This document shows positions 1 through 10,679 of a stretch of 64,000 bases of DNA, in pieces. The stretch spans positions 22,495,367 through 22,559,366 of the forward strand of contig OX465101.1 of the NCBI GenBank assembly GCA_949987565.1, written 5' to 3'. The notes beneath the pieces were generated by a model. It was given only the letters and a program-made list of their open reading frames with translations. It did no database searches and was not told the DNA's origin. This DNA is from Luidia sarsii. Its lineage: Eukaryota; Echinodermata; Asteroidea; Paxillosida; Luidiidae. Every line of letters starts with the position of its first letter. The first letter of the stretch is position 1. Both the position numbers and the translations under genes were made by a program.

Positions 1-469
1 AGTTCAATGCTAAACCTTTTTCTGACAAAGAGGCTGTTATTTGTAAAAAGACCTCTTTGCTGCAACAATCAATCCACTGCGATTGTTGGAAATTAAACAA
101 ATTTCCTCTTTTCTCGAAAACGGCAGATTTCAAAGGAATAAAATTTCAAGGAATACCATTACAATTTCAAGGAATACCGTTACAAACTTCCTGATGAGTA
201 AGTCATTTCTCAAATTTGGAATGTCTGGAAATTGGGCACTTTGCAAATGGTGCACCCTCCCTTTAAATGACCCGATTTGAACACCTCCAAAAGTTCTTAG
301 AGGGCTTGACAATGCCAGTCTACCGGGACCTTTCTCAAAGACAGAGTCTGCTGGGATTGAAATGGCAGGCCCTCAAAATTTGTGAAATCTGACATTTCAA
401 TACAAGAAACCCTTTCTCAAAGGCAGAATCTTCACTGTAAGATTGGGGCCAGTGTGCTTGCCTCCATAC
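1..469. other. Left-edge noncoding stretch with a repeat fragment
   Basis: Presumed THADA intron. At about 328-430 it contains the common CTTTCTCAAAGGCAG / GCTGGGATTGAAATGGCAGGCCC repeat in both orientations (decayed Penelope-like terminal sequence). No other gene seen. Confidence 0.5.
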
Positions 470-552
470 CATGATGCTTAGCTGGCGCCCATCACGGGAA
501 AGCAGTGACCGCAGCAGGAGTACCAGGGACAGACCAGCTGCACTCCGGCAAT
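470..552 (-). CDS. THADA: Probable THADA-like exon
   Basis: 83 bases, acceptor CTATTTGGCAG, donor ATCATG|GTATGG. Phase 1 in, phase 0 out. It encodes DCRSAAGLSLVLLLRSLLSR, then DGRQLSIM. With the previous exon it gives WTILSN-DCRSAAGLSLVLLL, which resembles the THADA stretch QSTSGLAIILFIKTM that I recall following a LLSIFTKVL helix. This two-exon match in order is the main reason for the THADA call. The rest of the gene would extend past the left edge of the window. Confidence 0.58.
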
Positions 553-589
553 CTGCCAAATAGGTTTCTGCAGATGCAAGGACCAAAAA

Positions 590-1225
590 CAAAACACAAA
601 ACAAACAATGCTCACATTGCATATAGACACAATGCTCACTTTGCTTAGAATAAAACAATGTTCACATTGCAAAGAACACACAATTTTTCATAGAATACAA
701 CAGAATTCATTGCATAGAATACAATAATGACAAGCATAGAATGCAATGCTGACAAAGCATAGAATGCAATGGTCACAAGGCATAGAATAAGGTTGACATG
801 GTAAAAAAAACAGAAAAAAAAATCACATTTTACACTACAATTAAATGCTCAAATTTCATAGAATACTGGTATCAAAATGCCAACATAGCACAAAATACAA
901 CCGCTGCATAGAATATAAAAATGTTTACCACTGCAAAGAATATAACTACAGTGTATGTTCACCTCTGCAAAAAATATAACAATATTCACCAATGCAAAGA
1001 ATACAAAAATGTTCACCAATGCAAAGAATACAACAATGTTCACCGATGCAAATAATGCAACACAGTTTACCACTGAAAAGAATATAACTACAGTGTATGT
1101 TCACCACTGCAAAAAATATTTAACCATGTTCACCAATGCAAAGAATACAACCATGTTCACCAATGCAAAGAATACAATCATGTTCACCAATGCAAAGAAT
1201 ACAACCATGTTCACTGTTGCATAGA
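590..1225. repeat. Degenerate 27-bp tandem repeat
   Basis: Units of about 27 bases of the type AATGTTCACCAATGCAAAG + AATACAAC. They are well conserved at 950-1225 and increasingly diverged leftwards (CATAGAATACAATG variants to about 590). The 9-codon period keeps some frames open (MFTNAKNTT-type readings), which are not genes. The array lies just downstream of the donor of the 1268-1452 exon, within the next intron. Confidence 0.85.
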
Positions 1226-1267
1226 TTACGACAATGCTCGGACTCCACAGAATGCCGCAACACTTAC

Positions 1268-1452
1268 CGTTGGATAGGATAGTCCACATTGTAGGCAGCA
1301 AGGCCTCTAGCAAGTCCCTTGCTGTGTTTGCAATCTCATGCCTGCAGTCTGGCCTCGCCTGGCTGCACCGCTGCACGACAGCGATGATGGCCTTGACAGT
1401 TGTCAGGCAATTGTGCATAGCCTCATCTTGACTGATGGTATCTTTATGCTCA
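1268..1452 (-). CDS. THADA: Probable THADA-like exon
   Basis: 185 bases, acceptor CCTCCTTTGCAG, donor AACG|GTAAGT (both strong). It encodes EHKDTISQDEAMHNCLTTVK, then AIIAVVQRCSQARPDCRHEI and ANTARDLLEALLPTMWTILSN: amphipathic helices as in a HEAT/armadillo-type repeat. It joins the exon at 470-552 in phase 1. The open frame runs on past the acceptor into the 21-bp minisatellite, so automatic prediction may wrongly extend this exon by hundreds of residues. Confidence 0.58.
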
Positions 1453-1457
1453 CTGCA

Positions 1458-3180
1458 AAGGAGGCAGTTGGCAGGGAAACCAGGGAAGTTGGTGGGGCAA
1501 CCAGGGAAGTTGGTGGGCAACCAGGGCAGTTGGTGGGGCAACAAGGGCATTTTGCGGGGAAACCAGGGAAGTTGGTGGGGCAACCAGGGAAGTTGGTGAG
1601 GCAACCAGGGAAGTTGGCAGGGAAACCAGGGAAGTTGGTGGGGCAACCAGGGCAGTTGGTGGGGCAACCAGGGCAGTTGACGGGGCAACCAGGGAAGTTG
1701 GTGGGGCAACCAGGGAAGTTGGTGGGCAACCAGGGAAGTTGATGGGCAACCAGGGAAGTTGGTGGGGCAACCAGGGCAGTTGGTGGGGCAACCAGGGCAG
1801 TTGGTGGGGCAACCAGGGCAGTTGGTGGGGCAACCAGGGCAGTTGGTGAGAAACCAGGGAAGTTGATGGGCAACCAGGGAAGTTGGTGGGGCAACCAGGG
1901 AAGTTGGTGGGGCAACCAGGGCAGTTGGTGGGGCAACCAGGGTAGTTGGTGGGCAACCAGGGAAGTTGGAGGGGCAACCAGAGAAATTGGAGGGGCAACC
2001 AGGGAAGTTGGTGGGGCAACCAGGGCAGTTGGTGGGGCAACCAGGGAAGTTGGTGGGGCAACCAGGGCAGTTGGTGGGGCAACCAGGGTAGTTGGTGGGC
2101 AACCAGGGAAGTTGGTGGGCAACCAGGGCAGTTGGTGGGGCAACCAGGGCAGTTGGTGGGGCAACAAGGGCATTTGGCGGGGAAACCAGGGAAGTTGGTG
2201 GGGCAACCAGGGAAGTTGGTGAGGCAACCAGGGAAGTTGGCAGGGAAACCAGGGAAGTTGGTGGGGCAACCAGGGCAGTTGGTGGGGCAACCAGGGCAGT
2301 TGACGGGGCAACCAGGGAAGTTGGTGGGGCAACCAGGGAAGTTGGTGGGCAACCAGGGAAGTTGATGGGCAACCAGGGAAGTTGGTGGGGCAACCAGGGC
2401 AGTTGGTGGGGCAACCAGGGCAGTTGGTGGGGCAACCAGGGCAGTTGGTGGGGCAACCAGGGCAGTTGGTGAGAAACCAGGGAAGTTGATGGGCAACCAG
2501 GGAAGTTGATGGGCAACCAGGGAAGTTGGTGGGGCAACCAGGGCAGTTGGTGGGGCAACCAGGGTAGTTGGTGGGCAACCAGGGAAGTTGGAGGGGCAAC
2601 CAGGGAAGTTGGAGGGGCAACCAGAGAAATTGGAGGGGCAACCAGGGAAGTTGGTGGGGCAACCAGGGCAGTTGGTGGGGCAACCAGGGAAGTTGGTGGG
2701 GCAACCAGGGCAGTTGGTGGGGCAACCAGGGTAGTTGGTGGGCAACCAGGGAAGTTGGAGGGGCAACCAGAGAAATTGGAGGGGCAACCAGGGCAGTTGG
2801 TGGGGCAACCAGGGTAGTTGGTGGGCAACCAGGGTAGTTGGAGGGGCAACCAGAGAAATTGGAGGGGCAACCAGGGAAGTTGGTGGGGCAACCAGGGCAG
2901 TTGGTGGGGCAACCAGGGAAGTTGGAGGGGCAACCAGAGAAATTGGAGGGGCAACCAGGGAAGTTGGTGGGGCAACCAGGGCAGTTGGTGGGCAACCAGG
3001 GAAGTTGGAGGGGCAACCAGAGAAATTGGAGGGGCAACCAGGGAAGTTGGTGGGGCAACCAGGGCAGTTGGTGGTCAACCAGCGCAGTTGATGGGCAACC
3101 AGGGAAGTTGGTGGGGCAACCAGGGAAATTGGAGGGGCAACCAGGGCAGTTGGTGGGGCAACCAGGCCAGTTGATGGGGT
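1458..3180. repeat. 21-bp minisatellite, about 80 units
   Basis: Tandem units of CCAGGGAAGTTGGTGGGGCA + A, with 20-bp variants (one G fewer) and GGGCAG/GGAGGGG variants. The 21-base length (7 codons) and lack of stops in several frames produce spurious open frames of up to about 750 codons on both strands (readings such as PTNFPGC and GNQGSWW). A higher-order duplication is visible: the block with ACAAGGGCAT at 1541 recurs at 2164 (offset 623) with nearly identical variant order. It sits inside the presumed THADA intron directly upstream of the 1268-1452 exon. Confidence 0.95.
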
Positions 3181-3700
3181 CATCAAGCCAGTTGCTACAT
3201 GTAGGGCACCCATGCCAGTTGGCTGGGCACCCAGGCCAGTTGATGGGGTCACTAAGCCAGTTGATGGGGTCACCAAGCCAGTTGATGGGGTCACCAAGCC
3301 AGTTGATGTGGTTACAAAGCCAGTTGCTAGGGCACCCATGCCAGTTGGCTGGGCACCCAGGCCAGTTGATGGGGTCACCAAGCCAGTTGATGGGGTCATC
3401 AAGCCAGTTGATGGGGTCATCAAGCCAGTTGATGGGGTCACCAAGCCAGTTGCTAGGGCACCCATGCCAGTTGGCTGGGCACCCAGGCCAGTTGATGGGG
3501 TCACCAAGCCAGTTGATGGGGTCATCAAGCCAGTTGATGGGGTCATCAAGCCAGTTGATGGGGTCACCAAGCCAGTTGATGGGGTCACCAAGCCAGTTGA
3601 TGGGGTCACCAAGCCAGTTGCTAGGGCACCCAGGCCAATTAGCGGGACAACCAGGCCTGTTGGTGGGCCAACCAGGTCAGTTGGCAAGGCACCCATAACT
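3150..3700. repeat. 21-bp minisatellite, second variant array
   Basis: Continuous with the previous array but with a different unit, CCAGTTGATGGGGTCACCAA + G, plus interspersed GGCACCCATGCCAGTTGGCT units that recur about every 125-150 bases as a higher-order repeat. It shares the CCAGTTG core with the first array, so both come from one ancestral unit. Confidence 0.93.
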
Positions 3701-4149
3701 TGAAAGTCGGATATCTCAAATTATTCATCCGTTCCCCTGAAGTTTGACTCATAAAGATTTTCCATTAGTTTTTTTGACATCACTTATAGCCCAAATACTT
3801 CAGAAATCAAGATCAATTGTGTTATTCTGAAGGCTGTGACAGGGTTAGGGTTAGAAGTAGGAACAGAATGAGTACCAATATTTAATACCTTGTGGAGTCC
3901 ATGAATTCTTGCAAGACCTTGTGAAGGAATGTGACAACTAGGATGAAAACAACCGAAAAAAAGTAAAATTATTATGAAAAAACTTAGGCATTAAAAATAA
4001 AGAGTCAACAGGAATTTGGATAGTAGGATGGCCCGAAAATGTTCGATGTGGTATCTTAGGGTTCCGTGGGCAAATCCAATGACCGGGGGACCGGGGCTTG
4101 AATTTCACTAAGGTCACTTAGGCCCTGAATGAAGCAGAAATATGTAGGG

Positions 4150-4500
4150 CATGAAGGCTAGTTGTCGCGGCACCAAGGCAAGTTGGTGGGGCAACCAGGC
4201 CAGTTGGTGGGGCAACCAGGCCAGTTGGGAGGGCAAACAGGCCAGTTGGCGGGGTAACCAGGCCAGTAGGCTGGGCAACCAGGCCAGTTGGCAGGGAAAC
4301 CAGTCCAGTTGGTAGGGCAACCAGGCCAGTTGGTAGGGCAACCAGGCCAGTTGGTGGGGCAACCAGGCCAGTTGGCGGGGCAACCAGGCCAGTTGGCTGG
4401 GCAACCAGGCCAGTTGGCTGGGCAACCAGGCCAGTTGGCTGGGCAACCAGGCTAGTTAGCGGGGCAACCAGCCCGGATAAGAGGTCACCACAGCCAGTTG
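4150..4500. repeat. 21-bp minisatellite, third variant array
   Basis: About 16 units of GGCCAGTTGGTGGGGCAACC + A, separated from the other arrays by 450 bases of unique sequence (3700-4150). It is a hybrid of the two larger arrays: the AGTTGGTGGGGCAACCAG of the first and the GCCAGTTG of the second. Long readings here are artefacts. Confidence 0.93.
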
Positions 4501-4716
4501 GCAAATTCAGTTCAAAAATGAAGTTTGGTTCACATCACTGCCTATTCTTTCTTAGAAGTGGAAGGACTATAAAACAGAGGCATGGAGGTTGCAAATGCAA
4601 TTCAATTGCAAATGAAGATTTCCTCCTTCGAAATCAGCTGCAGCACGAATGAATTCATTCATTTATAAGCACTGGCATACTCATAACGTACTAATGAGAT
4701 GGTGATTAAAGCTAAC

Positions 4717-4919
4717 CTTTCTCAAACACTAATGCCAAGCTTCTCTCTCCCAATGGGAAGTTATCCAGAAGTCCAGCCACAGTGTCCACACATCTCCGAC
4801 TCCGCTTTGTGTTGTTGCCATCGGCGACACAAGGGCATGGCTCCAGCTGGCCAGAGAGGGCGCTCACCAACTGTCCGGCCAAGACCTCTTGGTCTTCGTC
4901 AGGGTAACCCTGGAGGATG
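4717..4919 (-). CDS. THADA: Probable THADA-like exon (N-terminal helical repeats)
   Basis: 203 bases, acceptor TTCACCGCAG, donor GAAAG|GTTAGC. It encodes ILQGYPDEDQEVLAGQLVSA, then LSGQLEPCPCVADGNNTKRS and RRCVDTVAGLLDNFPLGERS plus LALVFEK. The phrase LLDNFPLGERSLALVFEK resembles the MENFNLG... helix I recall near residue 150 of vertebrate THADA. Family knowledge: THADA is the animal homologue of yeast Trm732, a large armadillo-like partner of the FTSJ1/Trm7 2'-O-methyltransferase acting on the tRNA anticodon loop. Homology is from memory and needs a search. The phases show missing exons on both sides. Confidence 0.5.
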
Positions 4920-5674
4920 CTGCGGTGAACAATATACATAGAGACACACTGAAGTGAGTTTGGCTGACAAAGTAGACCGATGTTAGAATGTATTGGACAG
5001 TTTCATGATGTCACTAAATCTGGTCAGTTTGTGTTTTTTGTATATCAAAAATGTGTGTATCAAAATATTTAGACTGGCAGTTCAAGCTTAGTTGGACCTT
5101 TTTCATGGGCATTGTCACAAGGACAAAAACAGACAGGAAGGGGGAAAGGCAACAGGATACGGATGCCAGAAAAGGGAAAAGGAAGAAACCTGGTGGACAG
5201 ACTGGAGTGAGATCAACTGGAAAGGCAGGGGAGGAGAGATTTCAGGGAAGGAATCAAAGGAAAAGGCAGGGAGTATAGCAAAGGAATCAAAGGATTCTGC
5301 TTGGATTGAAATGTCAGGCCCTCAATTCTGCTTGAGATTTGTGGTTATTTGAAGTCAATATGCAGTTTGCATCGTTCTTGTATTATTGAACAAGCAAAGA
5401 AAGAACAACTCACCTAGTCAAAATGAAACAATATGGAAATAGCAGAAGAGCATTTGACAGTATTTGGATTTAAACCCAGACCTCAGGCTTCATATACACT
5501 CTAGTAGACTGTACCACCCTGTTTTTTGTATAACTAATTGTATTGCCCCTGCATCCAAATCTGCCCAAATTAATGATTCACTGATCCAATGTGGAAGAAA
5601 CCTGACAAGTCTACACTTCGAGGGAACTTGCCGTTTCCAACCCTGATGGATTGTAAAGATTGGCCCCCTCTCAC

Positions 5675-5805
5675 CTCTTCGCTGCTCTGTGCATCGTCAT
5701 CTTCGGATCCACTGTCACCAGGATCTCTGTCAGAACGAAACTGCAAAGATCCTTCTCCGCTGGTGGAACAGCATTGTGACTTATCGTCTTCAGGGCATTG
5801 CCAAA
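5675..5805 (-). CDS. Probable acidic/Ser-rich exon of the left, minus-strand gene
   Basis: 131 bases between acceptor ATTTGGCAG and a strong donor GAAGAG|GTGAGA on the - strand. It encodes VWQCPEDDKSQCCSTSGEGS, then LQFRSDRDPGDSGSEDDDAQ and SSEE. Joined in phase with the exon at 6679. An acidic serine-rich linker, probably disordered, with CK2-like SxxE/D sites. No recognised domain. Its phase-0 end does not fit the start of the exon at 4717-4919, so at least one exon between them has not been found. Confidence 0.42.
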
Positions 5806-6109
5806 CTGCCAAATTAAAACACAAACACCCCAAAACCCGAACACTGGTCATCACTGGCCATAGAATCACTCGGTCACCGAAATGATACTGCCTGCCTGAT
5901 CTGGGAGACACTGTGGATGAAGCGTCTTTGGACTGATCAACAACACGGCCTCAACACCGAGGAGGGTACTGACTGATACATGAATGCTTTATTTGGATAA
6001 ATCTGGCTATTACTCCCGCTTTGTAGTGAAGTTGTCTTAACCGCTTTGTATTGCGGATTTGAAATTGTACAGTGGCAGATACTGTACACAATGTAGTCAA
6101 TCATAGATA

Positions 6110-6265
6110 TACAGCAGTCAAACAAATCACCAAGGAAAAACTGACCGGTAACTTTTGAACAAATTGAAACACTGGCAAAGAAAACTTTGACTTGACCGGG
6201 ACTTGAACCCAATACCTCTGGATTAATGTAAGAGTGCTCTACCATCTGAGCTATCCAGCCCTTAG
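6110..6265 (-). mobile_element. tRNA-derived SINE, minus strand
   Basis: The - strand has a tRNA-like head with an internal Pol III promoter: A box TAGCTCAGATGG and B box GGGTTCAAGTCC 42 bases later, beginning GGGCTGGATAGCTCAG. The body that follows (CAAAGTTTTC...TTCAAAAGTTACCGGTC) is shared with copies at 49700-49815 and 63100-63250. The anticodon arm does not fold as a functional tRNA, so it is a SINE and not a tRNA gene. Confidence 0.75.
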
Positions 6266-6295
6266 ATGGTGGCCTCCCAAAAAGTCAACTAGTCT

Positions 6296-6530
6296 TTGCC
6301 AGGGTGGGGGCTCAGATGGAAGAGCACTGGTACGTTAATCAAGAGGTCTCAGGTTTCAAGTCCCGGTCCAGTCAAAGTTCTCTTTGCCAATTTTTCAATC
6401 AAGATATACATCGTTATTTTGCTTCCATAAAAATGTATTTCAATGAGGGGCCTGCCCTTCTCGGTATGTACCGGTATTTGGCACTGTATGGTCAGTGCTT
6501 TGTCAAACTACCTACTCAATAAAAAAATAA
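6296..6530 (+). mobile_element. tRNA-derived SINE, plus strand
   Basis: Head GGGGCTCAGATGGAAGAGCA (A box) and GGTTTCAAGTCCCGGTCC (B box), followed by AGTCAAAGTTCTCTTTGCCA and ending near an A-rich AATAAAAAAATAA tail. It lies tail-out against the SINE at 6110-6265, so the two heads face each other within 40 bases. Confidence 0.7.
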
Positions 6531-6678
6531 TTTAAAAAGTCAAGTCTCTGTGTACAACTTTCAAGGTAAAAATAAGGGATGGCATTTAACTGGCCCGATT
6601 TTTCAACTATGGCTATCAGGTTACTCCTAATTTCTAAACCTGTAAGGCCTCTACATTTTTTTTGAGAAATAGGCCTAC

Positions 6679-6779
6679 CTTTTTCAGAGATGTGACTTGC
6701 TTTAAGTCCTGGCTTCCGGTCAGGCAATCTTTCAGGTGTTGCCATGGCAATACTGGTGTTGCTCCCACTGTCAGGAATG
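6679..6779 (-). CDS. Probable coding exon of the left, minus-strand gene (THADA-like?)
   Basis: Open frame reading IPDSGSNTSIAMATPERLPD, then RKPGLKASHISEK, ending AAAAG|GTAGGC on the - strand. Its phase-1 end fits the next exon (5675-5805). The 5' boundary is uncertain: the best acceptor is CACTCAACAG, but the frame stays open further upstream (VGSDFTLNS), so the exon may be longer or may be the first coding exon using the ATG at 6743-6745. The sequence is polar and low in complexity, with no domain I recognise. The assignment to THADA is only by linkage to the exons at 470-1452. Confidence 0.4.
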
Positions 6780-6849
6780 CTGTTGAGTGTGAAATCAGAA
6801 CCAACAATTTGTGTATTGTAAATTCTAAACTTTTTTAAGCAATTGAATT

Positions 6850-7840
6850 TTTCTAGATCACATGGGATTTTCGATGTGTAAAGTGTGATGGTTTATTTGT
6901 GTGTTGACTGTAATTAATCGTTATTGTTCGTTTTGTGTGCATTTTGGTGTTAACTAATTTCTTTCTCTTTGACTCTATGTTCTTGTCAATTCAGTTTTTA
7001 ACTGCAATGATTGATTGTAATAAATAAACCACTTTGAATGAATTAACTCAACTTCAAGTTCCAACGGATGACCCATTGTAGATGTGATTAGCTGCATGAC
7101 ACCTTTGTGCAGAGTACATTAGCCTACAACTTAACACTAACAGCATAAGGTACAGTAACTGAAGCATGTGCTCCCCGGTTTTTAAATTTATTTGATATTT
7201 CGATTGTTCCTCAATCGAAATATCAAAACTGACTTAGTCAGTTAGTGCCTTTTTTGCTTTTGAAAAAGGTCTAGGAGCACTACTGCTAGGATTGAAACAT
7301 CAGGGGAGGGCCCCATACCCTCTAATTAGTCTAATTATTGAAATATATAAACTGTAAAAAATAAAACATAAAAAACAGCCCAAGGTGCATAAGTACAGCT
7401 TACAGCGCGTTATAAGTTATCTACGCCTATAGTCCTACAATTGATTGAAGTTTCCAAGTAAATTTTGTAATAATATACAAAAATGTTGCAAACTGTTTCT
7501 AGTACTTACTTAGTAATAGTAATTAGTCCGAGTAACTTGGACCCTTACAATCGCCCTTTTGAAAAAAATTGAGGGGTCGGGCGATAGTAGGGTCCTAGGA
7601 ATCCTGCTGGGAAACCTGGTAAGTAACTATGTGTTCGACTCCATGACTACCCCCGACCAAAACCCCCAGATTTTCCCCTGAAAACACCCATGAAACCGTC
7701 CCACGCACCCATCTTTGGATTAAGTGAGAATCACCGATTTCAATACTTGTCATTTGTTTAACTCACGTTTGGGGAAAAAGGAGAAATTTTCAGTCAGGTT
7801 GTCGAGAAGATTCTCTCCCATCCGACAAGCCAAAATACTA
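6850..7840. other. Noncoding stretch between THADA-like exons and the MITE
   Basis: AT-rich, with no supported gene. A diverged Penelope-like terminal fragment (GAAAAAGGTC...TGCTAGGATTGAAACATCAG) lies at 7258-7305. Confidence 0.5.
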
Positions 7841-7862
7841 CTACTAGTACTAGTACTAGTAA

Positions 7863-8353
7863 AGCCGCGCTTCCACTGGACTAAAATTTAACCGAGACCA
7901 TGGTTAAATTTCTAATGGTCAAATTTGACCGTCGTTCCCACTTTTGAGTCGGTCAAATTTAACCGAGACGATGGTTAAAGTAACCGAGCTGGCAATATAA
8001 CGGCTCATGAAGGTTAAGTGTCAGCCGGATACACAATGTACGTGTGTACATTTAGGCACGCAACATAAAGCAGACGCTGTGCACAGTGCATGTACATGTT
8101 ACGTCATAGGCTGGATGTGGTTTTTTACCGAGTCGCATTTAACCGAGTGATGCGTTTCCACTGGACTTATCGGCTCGGTTAAACTTACCTGGTCACTTTA
8201 ACTGGGCAGAGGTTGCTCGTTAAAAGTAACTTTTGGACTCGGTTAAAGTAACCGAGAGAAATTTGACTGGGCCGTTTCCACTGAACTTATTTCGGTCAAA
8301 GTAATCATCGTCTCGGTTACTTTAACCAAAATAAGTCCAGTGGAAACGCGGCT
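7863..8353. mobile_element. PIF/Harbinger-like MITE, 491 bp
   Basis: Terminal inverted repeats AGCCGCGCTTCCACTGGAC / GTCCAGTGGAAACGCGGCT flanked by the 3-bp duplication TAA (7860-7862 and 8354-8356). A 3-bp TWA target site is typical of PIF/Harbinger. The inside is a nest of ACCGAG/CTCGGTTA motifs in both orientations, with no transposase frame. It inserted into a TAG/TACTAG microsatellite, which continues on both sides (7840-7860, 8354-8485). Confidence 0.85.
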
Positions 8354-8485
8354 TAAGTAGTAGTACTAGTACTAGTAGCACTAGTAGTACTAGTAGTACT
8401 AGTAGTAGTAGTAGTAGTACTATAAGTAGTGAGTACTAGTACTAGTAGTATTACTAGTACTGTAGTAGTACTACTACTAGTACTG
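8354..8485. repeat. TAG/TACTAG microsatellite
   Basis: Imperfect TAGTAGTACTAGTACTAG runs, interrupted at 7861-8353 by the MITE. The same motif recurs at about 11970-12110 in Jagged intron 1. Confidence 0.85.
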
Positions 8486-9299
8486 ACTTGAAGTTGGAAT
8501 ATCAAAAGTCAAAACGCAAATCTGAAAAATGTACAGGGCCAGAACAGAAGTTTCAGTTCTTTCAGACTTTCTTGAAAAAATTAACATAATATTGGGGCAG
8601 AACTTTCACAACTAAAATGGAATGACTGCTGTGTGTTGATGCTGGTTAATAAAAATAAGAAACCATGGAGGCCACGCTGAAACTGCATACATCATTTTAC
8701 ATGTGGTTTTCTTCGTGCCTTATCTGTCCGGAAATTGGGCACATTCCCAGGTAAGCCAATTCGTCCACAGGAAACGAGCATACAAAACCAAAGTTATGAG
8801 AAATACATGCAAGAATAAAATACATTACCATCAACTTTCTGAACGATTGTTTCGCTCATGCTGACACTCGACAGCCAGCAGAACTCACGACTTCCCATGA
8901 AACTCCAGTTTCACGTGTGTAATGAATGTAAACACAGTTTAGGTGGCACAAGTGTACGACTGTTTCATGTTTTAATTTTTAAGCGACGGATCTCTGAGTC
9001 TGAGAGCGTTTCAATCGCGTCGTCACGAGTTCTCTATTCGGCCCAAAATCCCAGCCGCGTATTCAGCCGCTCAAACCTAGAACGTATGCTGCAAAACGAG
9101 GCCCTTTTTCGAACGAACCTCGGGTCCGTTTTTCAACGAAATGAAATTATTCCAGCAAATAACATCAACTTTAACACATCAATCTTCAAGAGTATGTAAT
9201 CTAATAAATATATCATTTACAGCCCCTTCAATTGAGTATTTCTAGGCAAATTGTGGGGGGGAAAAATGCCCACAAATTTGCAAACAAATATAAGCTACG

Positions 9300-10620
9300 T
9301 GACAACAATGCTCAGTAAAAACAAAATGTATTTTCGAAAATTTGGAACTTTCTTGCACAATCCAACTCATCCATCCTATGGGCAGGCCCAATTTTGGAGA
9401 GGGCAAATTCTTTTCTCTAATTAGTGTCTAATTAGGATTTTAATTATGAGCGCCATTTTTGACCTTAAATCGTCGAAAATGGGCATCTCGCTAAAACCAT
9501 GCTTACACTAGTAGTAGTAGGCCCCCTAACTAGTAGGCCTACTGCTCCGTAAAAACAAAATGTACCCTTACTACCCTACACTTTTGAGAAAAGTTGGATT
9601 TTTGGTTCCATAATCCAACTCATCTATCCTATGGGCAGGCCGAAATTGGGAGAGAGCAAATTCTTTAAACTAATTAGTGACTAATTAGGACTCTCATTAT
9701 GGGTGCCATTTTCGACCCCAAATCGTTGGAAATGGGCATGTCGCTAACACCATGCTAACAGTAGCTGCTCCGTAAACTTGACAAAATGTACCCTACACTT
9801 TTGAGAATAGTTGGATTTTTCTTCCATAATCCAACTCATCTATCCTATGGGCAGGCCGAAATTGGGAGAGGGCAAATTCTTTACACTAATTAGTGACTAA
9901 TTAGGACTCTCATTATGGGCGCCATTTTCGACCCCAAATCGTTGGAAATGGGCATGTCGCTAACACCATGCTAACTGTAGCTGCTCCGTAAACTTGACAA
10001 AATGTACCCTACACTTTTGAGAAAAGTTGGATTTTGCTTCCATAATCCAACTGAACTCATCCAACCCATGGGCAGGCCCAGTTTTGGAGATGGCAAATTC
10101 TTTACACCAATTAGTGTCTAATTAGGACTGTAATGATGAGCGCCATTTTGACCCCAAATCGTCGAAAATGGGCATCTCGCTAACACTATATGCTAAATTT
10201 CGTAGTAGTGCTCCGTAAAAACAAAATGTACCCTAGTATACAGTTTTGAGAAAAGTTGGATTTTGCTTCCATAATCCAACTCATCTATCCTATGGGCGGG
10301 CCCTATTTTGGAGAGGGCAATTTTTTTTTACTAATTAGTGTCTAATTAGGACTCTAATGATGAGCGCCATTTTTGACCACAAATAATTGGAAATGGGCAT
10401 TTCGCTAACACCCTGCTAACAGTACTGCTCCGTTAACACAAAAATAATGTACCCTATACAGTTTTGAGACAATTTGGATTTTTTTTCCACAATCCAACTC
10501 ATCCAACCCATGGGCATGCCCAATTTTGGAGAGGGCAAATTCTTTTCACTAATTAGTGTCTAATTAGGACTCTCATGATCTCGCTAACAGTAGTGCTCCG
10601 TAAAAACAAAATGAACCCTA
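9300..10620. repeat. Tandem array of about 220-bp units (6 copies)
   Basis: Each unit carries GCTCCGTAAA...ACAAAATGTACCCTACACTTTT, TTCCATAATCCAACTCATC, CTATGGGCAGGCC, then CTAATTAGTG(T/A)CTAATTAGGA, ATGAGCGCCATTTT and AATGGGCATCTCGCTAA. The unit start TGCTCCGTAA appears near 9542, 9768, 9983, 10208, 10426 and 10593. The TAATTAGTGACTAATTAG palindrome is the best-kept part. It is a satellite-like array upstream of the Jagged promoter, with no coding potential. Confidence 0.9.
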
Positions 10621-10679
10621 CATAGTTTGAAAAAAGTGAATTTACCATGAATTACTACGCTGTTCTACACGCATAAATT

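Noticed and set aside
1101..3698. Very long open frames (up to about 750 codons) on both strands
   Set aside because: They are translations of the 21-bp minisatellite, whose period is a multiple of three. There is no start context, no domain and perfect periodicity at the DNA level.
6185..6262. tRNA gene candidate (A and B boxes present)
   Set aside because: The anticodon stem and acceptor stem do not pair properly, and copies with shared 3' bodies exist, so it is a SINE head.
8829..8859. Possible first coding exon of the minus-strand gene (MSETIVQKVD then GATG|GTAATG)
   Set aside because: The start and donor look acceptable, but the phase (1) does not fit the exon at 6679-6779, and 10 codons are too few to judge.
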